A DNA stretch of 64,000 nucleotides from Halorussus salilacus (GTDB lineage: Archaea; Halobacteriota; Halobacteria; Halobacteriales; Haladaptataceae). The position numbers and the translations under genes were made by a program. The DNA is taken from contig NZ_CP099994.1 in assembly GCF_024138125.1 (NCBI RefSeq), forward strand, positions 124,001-188,000, given 5' to 3'. The notes beneath the pieces were generated by a model. That model was not told the origin of the DNA, ran no database searches, and saw nothing but the letters and a program-made list of their open reading frames with translations. Shown in pieces: positions 1 to 7,755 of this stretch. Positions within the stretch are counted from its first letter, which is position 1. Each line of letters begins with the position of its first letter.

Positions 1-665
1 GAACCGAGAGCGTGTTCATGATAGCAGACCAGTGGCGGGGCGTCTTCCGTTCACTGCTCGGTCTGTTCGAGAACCACGGCGCGACGGTGTTCTATCCGCC
101 GGGGGCCCAGCAGTACGACGACTGGAAACCGTTACAGCTCGAACAGCTCGCGATGGCGGGGGTCTCGGTTCCGGACACCGTGTTCACCACCGACCCGGAC
201 CGCGTCCGCGAGTTCGTCGCGGAACACGGCGAGGTCGTCTACAAGCCGGTCGCCGACTCGACGCGACCGAATCGACTGTCCGAGAGCGACCTCGGGGACG
301 CGCCGCTCGACCGACTGTCGAACGCGCCCGTCCAGTTTCAGGAGTACGCCCCGGGCGACGACGTCCGGGCGTACTTCCTCGACGGCGAGGTCGTCGGCGC
401 GAGTCGCTACGAGATCGACGATTGGACGTACAAGTCGGTCGGTCGCGTCGACGACGCCGAACCGGTGGACCTCCGGGAGGAGGTTCGACGCGACGTCGAA
501 CGCGCCGCCCGCGTCTCTCCGATTCGGTTCGGGGCGGTCGACTTGCGTGTCACGGACGACGAACACGCCCTTCTGGAGGTCAATCCCGGTCCCCGATTCG
601 CGTTCCACGACCTCCACGGTGCCACGGACATCGCCGGTGTCCTCGCCGACGCGCTGGTCGAGTGA
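1..665 (+). CDS. ATP-grasp ligase, 5' end outside window
   Basis: The reading frame is open to the left edge, so the true start is outside; GTG at 12 and ATG at 18 are only the first starts inside. The visible part is an ATP-grasp fold of the RimK/graspetide-ligase kind: the lead-in AMAGVSVPDT, the ATP-binding lysine in VVYKPVA, the hinge QFQEYAPG, and the magnesium-binding LEVNPGPR close to the C-terminus. The family joins a carboxylate to an amine or hydroxyl using ATP. It runs towards a 32-codon peptide gene and an M50 protease gene on the other strand, so I infer peptide modification; a stand-alone amino-acid or cofactor ligase is the alternative. The N-terminal pre-ATP-grasp domain is missing only because of the window edge. 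Confidence 0.85.
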   Translation, partial: TESVFMIADQWRGVFRSLLGLFENHGATVFYPPGAQQYDDWKPLQLEQLAMAGVSVPDTVFTTDPDRVREFVAEHGEVVYKPVADSTRPNRLSESDLGDAPLDRLSNAPVQFQEYAPGDDVRAYFLDGEVVGASRYEIDDWTYKSVGRVDDAEPVDLREEVRRDVERAARVSPIRFGAVDLRVTDDEHALLEVNPGPRFAFHDLHGATDIAGVLADALVE

Positions 666-753
666 GACTCAGGGGTAGGCGGTCTCGCGTCTCGACTCGG
701 ACCGACGACGGTCTACGCGACCCCTCAGCTCACGATGGTTGCGTCGGCCGTCG

Positions 754-802
754 AAAAAATCGATTCTGGCGGCCGTCGGCGAGCGCTCGCGCTCGCCGAC
801 GG
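754..802 (-). terminator. Hairpin plus T-run after the small peptide gene
   Basis: Arms of 13 bases at 773-785 and 790-802 pair perfectly around a 4-base loop. Read on the minus strand, the hairpin begins 14 bases after the stop of the peptide gene and is followed by a run of six T (754-759). It also sits between two convergent genes. T-runs are known to stop archaeal RNA polymerase; the hairpin may only stabilise the end. Confidence 0.6.
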
Positions 803-815
803 TCGGACCAGTCGT

Positions 816-914
816 CTACTGCGAGTCCCAGGTGGGGTCGCTGGTGTACATGGTCTGTTCGCGGTCTTCGAGATCCTCTTCCTCGCCGAGGGCTTCGATG
901 AATGTTTCCATCAT
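816..914 (-). CDS. 32-residue peptide, candidate RiPP precursor
   Basis: A short gene that length cut-offs would miss: two ATG codons in a row (914-912 and 911-909), 32 codons, TAG stop at 816-818. The product begins MMETFIEALG, continues with a very acidic Glu/Asp-rich stretch, and ends TMYTSDPTWDSQ. The helical acidic first half looks like a leader; the tail holds Thr, Ser, Asp, Tyr and Trp, the residues graspetide and other modifying enzymes use. It has its own TATA-like promoter and a hairpin/T-run terminator, which argues for a real, separately expressed gene. It lies between an ATP-grasp ligase and an M50 protease with a PqqD-like N-terminus. The precursor role is inference; I recognise no family. 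Confidence 0.6.
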   Translation of the reverse strand: MMETFIEALGEEEDLEDREQTMYTSDPTWDSQ

Positions 915-939
915 GCTACATTGTGTAATGGTAACCGGT

Positions 940-966
940 GTCAATTAAATCTTTTCTAGTTATATC
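940..966 (-). promoter_or_regulatory. Promoter of the small peptide gene
   Basis: The minus strand upstream of the peptide start is AT-rich in a GC-rich genome. Two TATA-like boxes are present: GATATAACTAG at 966-956 and ATTTAATTG at 949-941. The first would give a leader of about 20 bases, the second an almost leaderless message. Which one is used cannot be decided from sequence. Confidence 0.5.
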
Positions 967-1034
967 TAACAATTAAGAGCCTCCGCTACGAAAGTGAGAC
1001 GAGCTGTGGTGGCGACCGGCTCGCTCCCGGCCGT

Positions 1035-2084
1035 TCAGCGACCGGACGCCGACCGGACCGTTCGGAAGCGCTCGACGATACCGAAGTACGATTCGGCGTA
1101 GATGACGACGAGCACACAGAGGACGGCGAGTGACCCCGCGACGTCACCGACGAGATATCCGACCGCCAGATTCACCGCGAATCCGACGATAGCGAACCCG
1201 TAGGAGACGGCGGCGTACGCCGCTTGCCACGTCGGGCGGCGCTCCTTGAGGTCCGTTATCCCGCGCGTTCGAACGTTGCGTTCGTCCAGCAAGTCGGTCA
1301 TCAGCAGATAGCCGTCGCCGTGGATGAGCGGATTGAGGGCGGCGACTTGGAGATTGAAACAGAGGAGCCCCGCCACTGCGACGCCCGGATGCGGCCAGAG
1401 CGTGTAGTAGAGCGCGAACATCCCCAGCGTCCAGAGGAGGCCGTAGGCCGGTCCGGCGAGGGTGTTCCACATCCGGCGGTTCCGCGGGAGGACCCAGCCG
1501 CCGTGGGTCCGCGTGACGACCGCGGGAATCACGCCGTTGAGAATGGACACGCCGAACGACGGGTCCAGTCCCTGTTTCCGAGCGGTGTGGTAGTGTCCGA
1601 GTTCGTGGACGACGACCGAGCAAATCACCATCGGGATGAGAACCGGGGCCGAGTCGAGGAGGTAGCGAATCGGGTGGTCGAGGAACGGCCCGGCGAGCCT
1701 CGACGCCGTCGCGACCCACAGCGCTCCGGTGAGACACAGAAGCAGTCCGACCCCGAGCGCGCGGTGCCACAGTCGGATGTCCTCGGGCGGTCGGACTCGC
1801 TCGACCGGCGCGCCGTCCCTGACGAAGTCCTTCTCGTCCATCTCCCGGAGGACGGCCGCCGCTCCGGAGTCGTGTCGCTCCGTCTCGGCGATGAGTTCGT
1901 CGATGGACAGCTCCGTCGACTTCTCTCTCATGGTCTCGACCACCACCTCGGGGACCTGCTTGAACCGGTCGTCGGGCGACCGAATCCGGTACTTCCCGTC
2001 GGCGAAGACCCAGGTGAACCCGTATCGGGTGTCGGTTTCTTCCACCTCCGTTTCGAGGGTCGTTCGTTCCAATAGTGAGAACAT
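1035..2084 (-). CDS. M50-family membrane zinc protease with PqqD-like N-terminus
   Basis: A 349-residue polytopic membrane protein. The zinc site is HELGH at residues 160-164 with a second motif NPLIHGDG at 251-258 (Asp257 as third ligand), the arrangement of site-2 (M50) intramembrane proteases. About 5-6 hydrophobic segments lie between residues 108 and 335. Residues 20-95 are soluble and read like a PqqD/RRE winged helix (YGFTWVFADGKYRIRS, then a Val/Glu-rich helix), the peptide-recognition module of RiPP systems. M50 proteins with this layout occur in bacteriocin and peptide-export clusters, where they cleave or export the peptide. It lies just upstream of the 32-codon peptide gene on the same strand. 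Start at ATG 2084; a TATA-like GATATTAAG lies about 40 bases upstream. Confidence 0.85.
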   Translation of the reverse strand: MFSLLERTTLETEVEETDTRYGFTWVFADGKYRIRSPDDRFKQVPEVVVETMREKSTELSIDELIAETERHDSGAAAVLREMDEKDFVRDGAPVERVRPPEDIRLWHRALGVGLLLCLTGALWVATASRLAGPFLDHPIRYLLDSAPVLIPMVICSVVVHELGHYHTARKQGLDPSFGVSILNGVIPAVVTRTHGGWVLPRNRRMWNTLAGPAYGLLWTLGMFALYYTLWPHPGVAVAGLLCFNLQVAALNPLIHGDGYLLMTDLLDERNVRTRGITDLKERRPTWQAAYAAVSYGFAIVGFAVNLAVGYLVGDVAGSLAVLCVLVVIYAESYFGIVERFRTVRSASGR

Positions 2085-2235
2085 AATCTTATTCGTCGTT
2101 GTTGAGTAGGAATCGGGTCGGGGAGCTTAATATCTTCGGGTGAAGGAGTTTGATATTACCGTTCGTCGTGTGGTCGCGCTCGCTACCCCGCTCGGGACCG
2201 AAAGCTTATCCCGTCGTCCTCTGAATCCCGTCACG

Positions 2236-2580
2236 ATGCCCTCCACCTACGACAATCCGTCGAGCGACAGACCGCTCGGAATCACGATTCTCTGTATCCT
2301 CGGCGCTATCGGCGTCGTCGTCAGTTTCTTCGGGGGCCTCGGTGCGCTCGGGAGCGGCGGCGCGGGGATTCTGGTCGGCGCGTTCGTACTCGCGGTCGCG
2401 GTCGGACAGGCCGTCGTCCTCAACGGCCTCTGGCGGCTCCAGCACTGGGGCTACAAGTGGGCGCTGGTCTTCTACGGCCTCAGCGCGGTCGTCGACCTCG
2501 TGCAGTTCAACGCGCTCGGACTGATACTCGACCTGCTGATCATCGCGTACCTGTTCAGCGTCGAGGACCACTTCGAGTAG
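2236..2580 (+). CDS. Small membrane protein, function unknown
   Basis: 114 residues with a short hydrophilic N-terminus (DNPSSDRPLG) and three to four hydrophobic segments, ending in an acidic tail (VEDHFE). The frame is open further upstream, but ATG 2236 is preferred because a TATA-like GCTTATCC lies about 28 bases before it, the spacing of a leaderless haloarchaeal message. The pattern resembles the many small haloarchaeal integral membrane proteins with a conserved Trp-rich loop (LWRLQHWGYKWAL). No function can be assigned. Upstream is the divergent M50 protease gene. Confidence 0.75.
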   Translation: MPSTYDNPSSDRPLGITILCILGAIGVVVSFFGGLGALGSGGAGILVGAFVLAVAVGQAVVLNGLWRLQHWGYKWALVFYGLSAVVDLVQFNALGLILDLLIIAYLFSVEDHFE

Positions 2581-2647
2581 CTCCAATCGTCTACCTGACG
2601 AGCAAGACCGACCACTTCTGAAAATTCCGACACGGATTCGTAGACGC

Positions 2648-3280
2648 CTATGGTGGCTTGAGACCCGTCTCGGTCTCGAAGTGGACGTCTACCTGTTGGT
2701 TCCAGAGTTGTGCTTCGCCGTCCACTCGGACGTAGACCGTTTCGTTCGCGCCGACGAGGTCGTTCGCCACCTTCCACTGGGCTTCCGTCTGCGGTTTCGA
2801 GACGACCGTAATCTCGGTCGTGTCGTTCGGTTCGACTACGAACGTCGGCGTCTTCTCGTCCGGGCAGGGCAGGCCTTCCTTCTCGACGAAGTCGTGGAAC
2901 GTCTGGTCCGCACCGAGGAGTTCCACGAAGTCACACCCCCGGACCTCGCCCTCTGCAAACGCCGCGAACTCCCCGTCGCGGCCGGACAGCACGCTGTACT
3001 GAACGCCGTTGACCGGGACGCGGTACTCGGTCGGATTCCGTATCTCCACGGTGGCGGTGACGCGCACGTCGTCCTCGGCGAGCGACTCGAACGCGACGCG
3101 TTCGAGGCCCATCGACGCCCACTCGATGCGCTCGGCGGGAGACTCGTCCGGCGCGACGGTGTCGGTGGTCCGGGTGGTTTCGGCGGCGTCGTCGGCGTCG
3201 CCGACACAGCCAGTCGCGAAACCGGCGAGGGGAACCGACCCCGTCGCAACGAGGGACCGCAGGGCGGTTCGACGGTTCAC
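2648..3280 (-). CDS. Tat-exported lipoprotein, function unknown
   Basis: 210 residues from a GTG start at 3280. The N-terminus has a twin-arginine signal (NRRTALRSLVATGSV) followed by a lipobox ending in Cys (FATGC), so the protein is probably exported folded and anchored by a lipid at the cell surface. A Thr/Glu/Asp-rich linker follows, then a beta-rich domain with VRVTATVEIRNPTEYRVPV, typical of an LEA14/Ig-like fold, containing two further Cys residues (RGCDF and LPCPD) that may form a disulfide. No catalytic motif is visible. A very long open frame runs on upstream through the next gene on the opposite strand, but it is only a shadow of that gene. Confidence 0.8.
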   Translation of the reverse strand: MNRRTALRSLVATGSVPLAGFATGCVGDADDAAETTRTTDTVAPDESPAERIEWASMGLERVAFESLAEDDVRVTATVEIRNPTEYRVPVNGVQYSVLSGRDGEFAAFAEGEVRGCDFVELLGADQTFHDFVEKEGLPCPDEKTPTFVVEPNDTTEITVVSKPQTEAQWKVANDLVGANETVYVRVDGEAQLWNQQVDVHFETETGLKPP

Positions 3281-3451
3281 GTCACTCGGTTGACCTGTGT
3301 GGGGGAAGTATCTTCCGGTGCGCCAGTAGCGCCGACTTCGGCCGACGGTATCGGGAAGCGGAGACGACGGTATCGGGGAGCGGGGATTTTTCCCGCCCCC
3401 GTGCGCGCGAATCCACCTACTTTCATTATCTCGCCCGGAGTACCCGCGGGC

Positions 3452-4726
3452 ATGGGATTTTATCAGCGCGATTTCATGGAAGGCACGCGCGGCACGATGG
3501 GCGTCGACTGGGAGGAACGGATAAACTTCCAGCGCATGCGCGAGGAGCGCAAGGAACGCGCCCTCGAACGCATGCGCGAGCAGGGTCTCGGCTCGATGCT
3601 CCTGATAAACGACCCTAACGTTCGATACGTGACGGGACTCGCCATGACCGGCGGGTCGGGTGCCGATCACTACACCCTGCTCACGGAGGACGGCGACGTG
3701 GTCCACTGGGACACCGCCGACCACGCGAGCAACCAGCAGTTCAACTGCCCGTGGCTCGACGACATCCGGTACGCCGCCCCCGGACTGGGGAACGTCCCGC
3801 GAGCGTCGGGCAGTAGCTCGGCCCGGCGTTGGCTCAAGGGCAAGATGGCCGATCTGGTCGTGGAGGCGATGGACGAGTACGGCGTCCGAAAGGAGCCGAT
3901 GGGAATCGACGTGGGCAATCGGGCGCTCGTCTCTGCGTTCGAGGACCGCGGGGTCGACGTGCGCCCCGGCGAGTGCGCGCAGGTGATGGAGGACGCCCGG
4001 AAGACGAAGACCCGCGACGAGATAGAGTGCCTGCGGATGGTGGCGGCGCTCTGTGAGGCCGGATTCCAGCGGATCACCGAGACCGCCAAGCCCGGCATGC
4101 GCGAGTCGGAGGTGTGGGGCGAGGCCACGAAGGAGCTCTGGCGGCTCGGCGCGATGGTGCAGGGCGGCTACGTGACCTCGGGGCCGAACACCTGGCCCAA
4201 GCATCAGGCCAACACCACCGACCGCGTCATCCGGCCGGGCGACCTCGTGTACGCCGACTTCTACAACATCGGGTTCATGGGCTATCGGTCGTGCTACTAC
4301 CGGACCTTCTCGCTCGGGGAACCCACCGAGGCCCAGAAAGACGCCTACGAGAAGGCCCGCGACGACCTCTACGACGTGCTCGAACGAATCGAACCGGGAG
4401 CCACGACCGACGAAATCTGTCGGGGCTTCCCCGACGAGGAGGGCGAGCACATGGACTGGTACGGCGCGGAGGACTTCTGGGAGATGACCACCAACCACTG
4501 GGCCCACGGCCTTGGCCTCCAGCTCTACGAGGTCCCGCTCATCTGGCGGGGGCTCTCGCCCGACCACCCCATCGAGATCGAGGAGGGGATGACCATGGCG
4601 GTCGAGACGATGCGGCCCGCCGACCGGCAGGGCGTCCGTGTCGAGGAGATGGTGGTCGTCCGCGAGAACGGCGTCGAGATACTGAGCCAGTGGCCGGTCG
4701 AGGAGATAACGACCATCGAACACTGA
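3452..4726 (+). CDS. M24-fold metallopeptidase-like protein
   Basis: 424 residues with the creatinase N-domain (about 40-190) and a pita-bread M24 domain (about 195-424). The metal-site motifs can be followed: YADFYN supplies Asp269, WAHGLGLQ supplies His352, AVETMRP and VEEMVVV supply the two glutamates. The second aspartate of the usual S-D-x-T-R-T-F motif is replaced: here it is RSCYYRTF, so Cys281 sits where Asp is expected. The family includes Xaa-Pro aminopeptidase, creatinase and the DMSP lyase DddP; overall layout recalls DddP, but the altered ligand makes the reaction uncertain. Start at ATG 3452, preceded by TTTCATTATC about 30 bases upstream. Confidence 0.85.
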   Translation: MGFYQRDFMEGTRGTMGVDWEERINFQRMREERKERALERMREQGLGSMLLINDPNVRYVTGLAMTGGSGADHYTLLTEDGDVVHWDTADHASNQQFNCPWLDDIRYAAPGLGNVPRASGSSSARRWLKGKMADLVVEAMDEYGVRKEPMGIDVGNRALVSAFEDRGVDVRPGECAQVMEDARKTKTRDEIECLRMVAALCEAGFQRITETAKPGMRESEVWGEATKELWRLGAMVQGGYVTSGPNTWPKHQANTTDRVIRPGDLVYADFYNIGFMGYRSCYYRTFSLGEPTEAQKDAYEKARDDLYDVLERIEPGATTDEICRGFPDEEGEHMDWYGAEDFWEMTTNHWAHGLGLQLYEVPLIWRGLSPDHPIEIEEGMTMAVETMRPADRQGVRVEEMVVVRENGVEILSQWPVEEITTIEH

Positions 4727-4784
4727 CGGGCGCGAGCCGGTTCGGCGACCGACTCCCCGGTCGCTTTCGGGGTCGGCCCCGCGT

Positions 4785-5642
4785 TCACTCCCGGACCGTC
4801 AGCACCGGCACGGGCGAGGAGCGGATCAGCTTCTCGGTCACGCCGCCGAGCAGGATGCGCTCGGTCGCACCCTGTCCGGTGGTCCCCATCGCGACGAGGT
4901 CCACGCCCTCCGCGTCCACGTACGAACCGATCTCGTCGGCGGCTCGTCCGGTCTCGACGCGCTCGACGACGTTCTCGACGCCCGCTTCTGTCGCGCGGTC
5001 TGCGACATCCGACACCGCGTCCTCGGCGGCCTCCCGGAGCTGGGCGTCCGAGAGCTCCGAGCGAACGTCGAGGCCCAGCGAGCCGGAATCGGCGACCGAG
5101 AGGACGTGAAGCGTCGCGTCGAGGTCGGCCGCGATGTCGACCGCGAGCGCCGCGGCCGCGGCCGCGGCGTCGCTCCCGTCGGTCGCCACCAGCACGTCCT
5201 CGTAGGGGAACGGCGTCCGGGCCTCCTCCATCCGGACGGTGACCACCGGGACCGGCGAGAGCCGGACCACCTTCTCGGTCACGCTCCCGAGGAGGTACCG
5301 CGAGATGCCGCTCCGGCCGTGGGTTGGCATCACCACGAGGTCGGCGTGGGCGTCGGCGTACTCCGCGATGGTCTGGGCGGGCTTGCCCTGCACCACGTCG
5401 GTCCGGCAGTCGATTCCGGCCTCGGAGAGCTCGGCGGCGGCGTCCTCGACGATTCGTTCGCCCTCGTGTTCGAGCGCGTCGACGACCTCGGTCCCGACCA
5501 TCGTCACGCTGTCGCGGTTGGTGTCGGCGACGAACAGGACCCTGACCGTCCCACCGAACCGCTCGGCGATGTCTCCGGCGTGTCGAATCGCCGCGTCGGC
5601 ACCGTCGCTTCCGTCCACCGGCACGAGGATGTCTTCGAGCAT
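4785..5642 (-). CDS. Universal stress protein, two tandem UspA domains
   Basis: 285 residues made of two UspA domains: residues 1-140 (ILVPVDGSDGA ... VMPTHGRSGISRYLLGSVTEKV) and 147-285 (VLVATDGSDAA ... AMGTTGQGATERILLGGVTEKL). Both keep the ATP-binding G-x2-G-x9-G-(S/T) type loop. Cytoplasmic; the family is linked to survival under stress but with no single reaction. The start ATG at 5642 is followed directly by LEDILVPVDG, the usual N-terminus. It is divergent from the flavin monooxygenase gene, with a large palindrome between them. Confidence 0.92.
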   Translation of the reverse strand: MLEDILVPVDGSDGADAAIRHAGDIAERFGGTVRVLFVADTNRDSVTMVGTEVVDALEHEGERIVEDAAAELSEAGIDCRTDVVQGKPAQTIAEYADAHADLVVMPTHGRSGISRYLLGSVTEKVVRLSPVPVVTVRMEEARTPFPYEDVLVATDGSDAAAAAAALAVDIAADLDATLHVLSVADSGSLGLDVRSELSDAQLREAAEDAVSDVADRATEAGVENVVERVETGRAADEIGSYVDAEGVDLVAMGTTGQGATERILLGGVTEKLIRSSPVPVLTVRE

Positions 5643-5685
5643 TGTCGATGTCGGTGGCTTCGTGGGACGACCCCAAGAGGTTTTC

Positions 5686-5723
5686 CCGTCCGACGGGGCC
5701 GACGCGTCGGCCCCGTCGGACGG
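5686..5723. repeat. Perfect 38-base palindrome between divergent genes
   Basis: Bases 5686-5704 and 5705-5723 are exact reverse complements with no loop, flanked by TTTT on the left and AAAA on the right. It lies between the starts of the Usp gene (minus) and the flavin monooxygenase gene (plus), so it cannot be an ordinary terminator of either. It could be a regulatory site or a cruciform-forming element; similar GC palindromes recur in this window. Confidence 0.7.
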
Positions 5724-5837
5724 AAAACCCGAACGGGACCGGTCCGACCGGCGACCGTGCGGGACTCGCCGGGCCGATTCTTCGTGGGAGACTCGTCGCT
5801 CATAAAACACTAAGTCGGCCCCGACCGACTCCCCGGC

Positions 5838-6842
5838 ATGGACATCGGCACGGGACTGTTCACCTGCCAGCGCCAACCCGACGACGACCGCTCGATGACC
5901 GAAATCTACGACGAGATGCTCGAACTCGGGCGGGCCATCGACGACGCGGGACTCGCGAGCGCGTGGGTCTCCGAGCACCACTTCGCCGACGACGGCTACC
6001 TCTCGGCGACGATGCCCGCGCTGGGTGCGCTGGCGGCCGAGACCGACACGGTCGAGCTCGGCACCTGCATCGCGCTCGCGCCCCTCTACGACGCGGTCCG
6101 GCTCGCCGAGGACGCCGCGACGGTCGACCTGCTGGCCGACGGTCGGCTCACGCTCGGGCTCGCAATCGGGTCGAACCCCCGCGAGTTCGAGGAGTTCGGC
6201 GTCCCCCGCGAGGAGCGCGTCGAGCGCATGCGCGACGCGACCGCGGTCCTCCGCGGGGCGTGGTCCGACGGCCCCCTCGACTACGACGCCGAGTTCCACG
6301 ACGTGTCCCCGGACGCGAACGTGACGCCCAAGCCCGACTCGGACATCCCCGTCATGTACGGCGGGTCGGCCAAGCCCGCGGTCCGGCGGGCGGCCCGCGA
6401 GGCCGACGCGTGGTGTGCGCCCTCCGCGCTCTCGGTGGAGGGGGTCCGCAAGCGGGTCGAGGACATCCGGACCGTCCGCGAGGAGGAGGGAATCGAGGGC
6501 GACTTCCAGATATACGTCCTCCAGCACGGGTTCGTCGGCGACTCGGCCGAAGAGGCGTGGGAGACGATGAAAGACGGCTACCTCTACATCCAGCGCCGAT
6601 ACGCCGAGATATTCTCGGGCGAGGCGGTCGAGCAGCTGTCCGACGAGCGAAGGCGAGAGCTGAGAGAGCAGGCCGTCTTCGGGACGCCCGAGCAGGTCGT
6701 CGAGGGGCTGGAGGAGTACCGCGAGGCGCTCGGCGACGATATCCACTTCGTGTTCCGGACCTACCACCCCGGAATCGGTACCGACCGGATGGTCGAGTGC
6801 GTAGAGCGCCTCGGCGACGAGGTGGTGCCCGCCTTCGAGTGA
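5838..6842 (+). CDS. LLM-class flavin-dependent oxidoreductase
   Basis: 334 residues with a bacterial-luciferase-like TIM barrel: WVSEHHF near residue 43, ELGTCIALAPLYDAVRLAEDAATVDLLADGR with the usual conserved helices, and the C-terminal TYHPGIGTDRMVE. Such enzymes use F420 or FMN, and haloarchaea are rich in F420, so the cofactor is open. The substrate cannot be read from sequence. ATG 5838 follows a TATA-like CATAAAAC by about 30 bases, consistent with a leaderless message. Confidence 0.85.
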   Translation: MDIGTGLFTCQRQPDDDRSMTEIYDEMLELGRAIDDAGLASAWVSEHHFADDGYLSATMPALGALAAETDTVELGTCIALAPLYDAVRLAEDAATVDLLADGRLTLGLAIGSNPREFEEFGVPREERVERMRDATAVLRGAWSDGPLDYDAEFHDVSPDANVTPKPDSDIPVMYGGSAKPAVRRAAREADAWCAPSALSVEGVRKRVEDIRTVREEEGIEGDFQIYVLQHGFVGDSAEEAWETMKDGYLYIQRRYAEIFSGEAVEQLSDERRRELREQAVFGTPEQVVEGLEEYREALGDDIHFVFRTYHPGIGTDRMVECVERLGDEVVPAFE

Positions 6843-6861
6843 CTGCCCGGTCACCCTCTCG

Positions 6862-6931
6862 GAGTGAACGCTCGGTCACCGTTCCCGAGTGACCGACCGG
6901 TCACCGGTCCCGAGTGAACGCTCGGTCGCCC
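6862..6931. repeat. Three copies of a 25-base imperfect tandem repeat
   Basis: Units beginning GAGTGA at 6862, 6887 and 6912 are spaced exactly 25 bases apart and share the core GAGTGAnCGnnCGGTC. They fill the gap between the monooxygenase and the next small gene. No function evident. Confidence 0.6.
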
Positions 6932-7038
6932 TTTCCGGCAGGGCTGGCAGACGGTCGCCGTCGGTCGCCGACCGACGGCGACCGCTCGCTCGGGCCCGAC
7001 TCCCCACACTTAACTTCCGGGGGGCCGTCGCGTCCGAC

Positions 7039-7233
7039 ATGGCTTCGACGTGGCGGCAACTGCTCCCGCAGTTCTTGATAATGATGTTGCTCTACTTCGT
7101 CTTCGTCGCGGCGCTGGCGGCGGCCGGTATCGACGGGTTCGTCGTCAGGATAGCCGTGGCGCTGGCGGTCGCGTTCGGGTATCCCGTGGTGCTTCGCCGT
7201 CTCGGGCGGGCACCCCCGGCGTGGGAGCGGTAG
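7039..7233 (+). CDS. 64-residue membrane protein, unknown
   Basis: ATG 7039 opens a 64-residue protein with two hydrophobic segments (FLIMMLLYFVFVAALAAAG and VRIAVALAVAFGYPVVL) and a short basic C-terminus (RRLGRAPPAWER). A TATA-like CTTAACTT lies about 28 bases upstream, supporting this start. It ends two bases before the stop of the convergent EamA-domain gene. Related small two-helix proteins are common in haloarchaea; the function is unknown. Confidence 0.65.
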   Translation: MASTWRQLLPQFLIMMLLYFVFVAALAAAGIDGFVVRIAVALAVAFGYPVVLRRLGRAPPAWER

Positions 7234-7234
7234 G

Positions 7235-7648
7235 TCAGGTCGAGAGCAACGCGACCGCGCCGACCGCGAGCGCGATGGCCGCCGCGTCCCGGAGGCCGAC
7301 CGACTCGCCGAGGAACACCGCGCCGAGGACCGCCGCGACCACGAAGTAGAGCGCGGTGACGGTGGTGACGATTCCCGAGGCCCCGTACTGGAGCGCGGCG
7401 TAGTAGCTCACCGCGCCGACGCCCGAGAACAGACCGCCAGCGACCGCGTAGCCGACGCCGACCCCCGAGAGCGTCGGCGAGAGGCCCTGTGAGGCGATGT
7501 ACCCCACCGCGATTCCGATACCCGCGAGGTACGATATCACCATCGCCACCGCGGGGTCGAGCGTTCGCGTCGCGAGGTCGGCGAACATCGCCCAGACGCC
7601 CCACGAGACCATGCCCACGCCAGCCAACAGGAGTGCCGTCCGCGTCAT
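7235..7648 (-). CDS. Single EamA-domain membrane transporter
   Basis: 137 residues with five hydrophobic helices, equal to one half of a ten-helix drug/metabolite transporter. The EamA signatures WGVWAMFADLA, ALQYGASGIVTTVTALYFVVAAVLGAVFLGES are all present, so this is a genuine one-domain protein rather than a fragment; such proteins act as dimers. Substrate unknown. Start ATG 7648 gives the usual MTRTALLLAG; ATG at 7675 would add nine residues. Confidence 0.85.
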   Translation of the reverse strand: MTRTALLLAGVGMVSWGVWAMFADLATRTLDPAVAMVISYLAGIGIAVGYIASQGLSPTLSGVGVGYAVAGGLFSGVGAVSYYAALQYGASGIVTTVTALYFVVAAVLGAVFLGESVGLRDAAAIALAVGAVALLST

Positions 7649-7755
7649 TGTCGGAGGGAATCGGTCGGGGAACATACCGCTTCGGATTCGACAGGACCGC
7701 CCTATCGCGGGACAGACGGCGTATAACAAAACGGGTCGGGCGGTCAGTAGCGCGC

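Noticed and set aside
2648-4723. 691-codon open frame on the minus strand opposite the M24-fold gene
   Set aside because: Apart from its last 210 codons (the lipoprotein), it mirrors the M24 gene in a GC-rich genome; third-position GC and domain content belong to the plus strand.
3452-4726. DMSP lyase (DddP) assignment
   Set aside because: The fold matches but one metal ligand is Cys and no DMSP genes adjoin, so only M24-fold membership is claimed.
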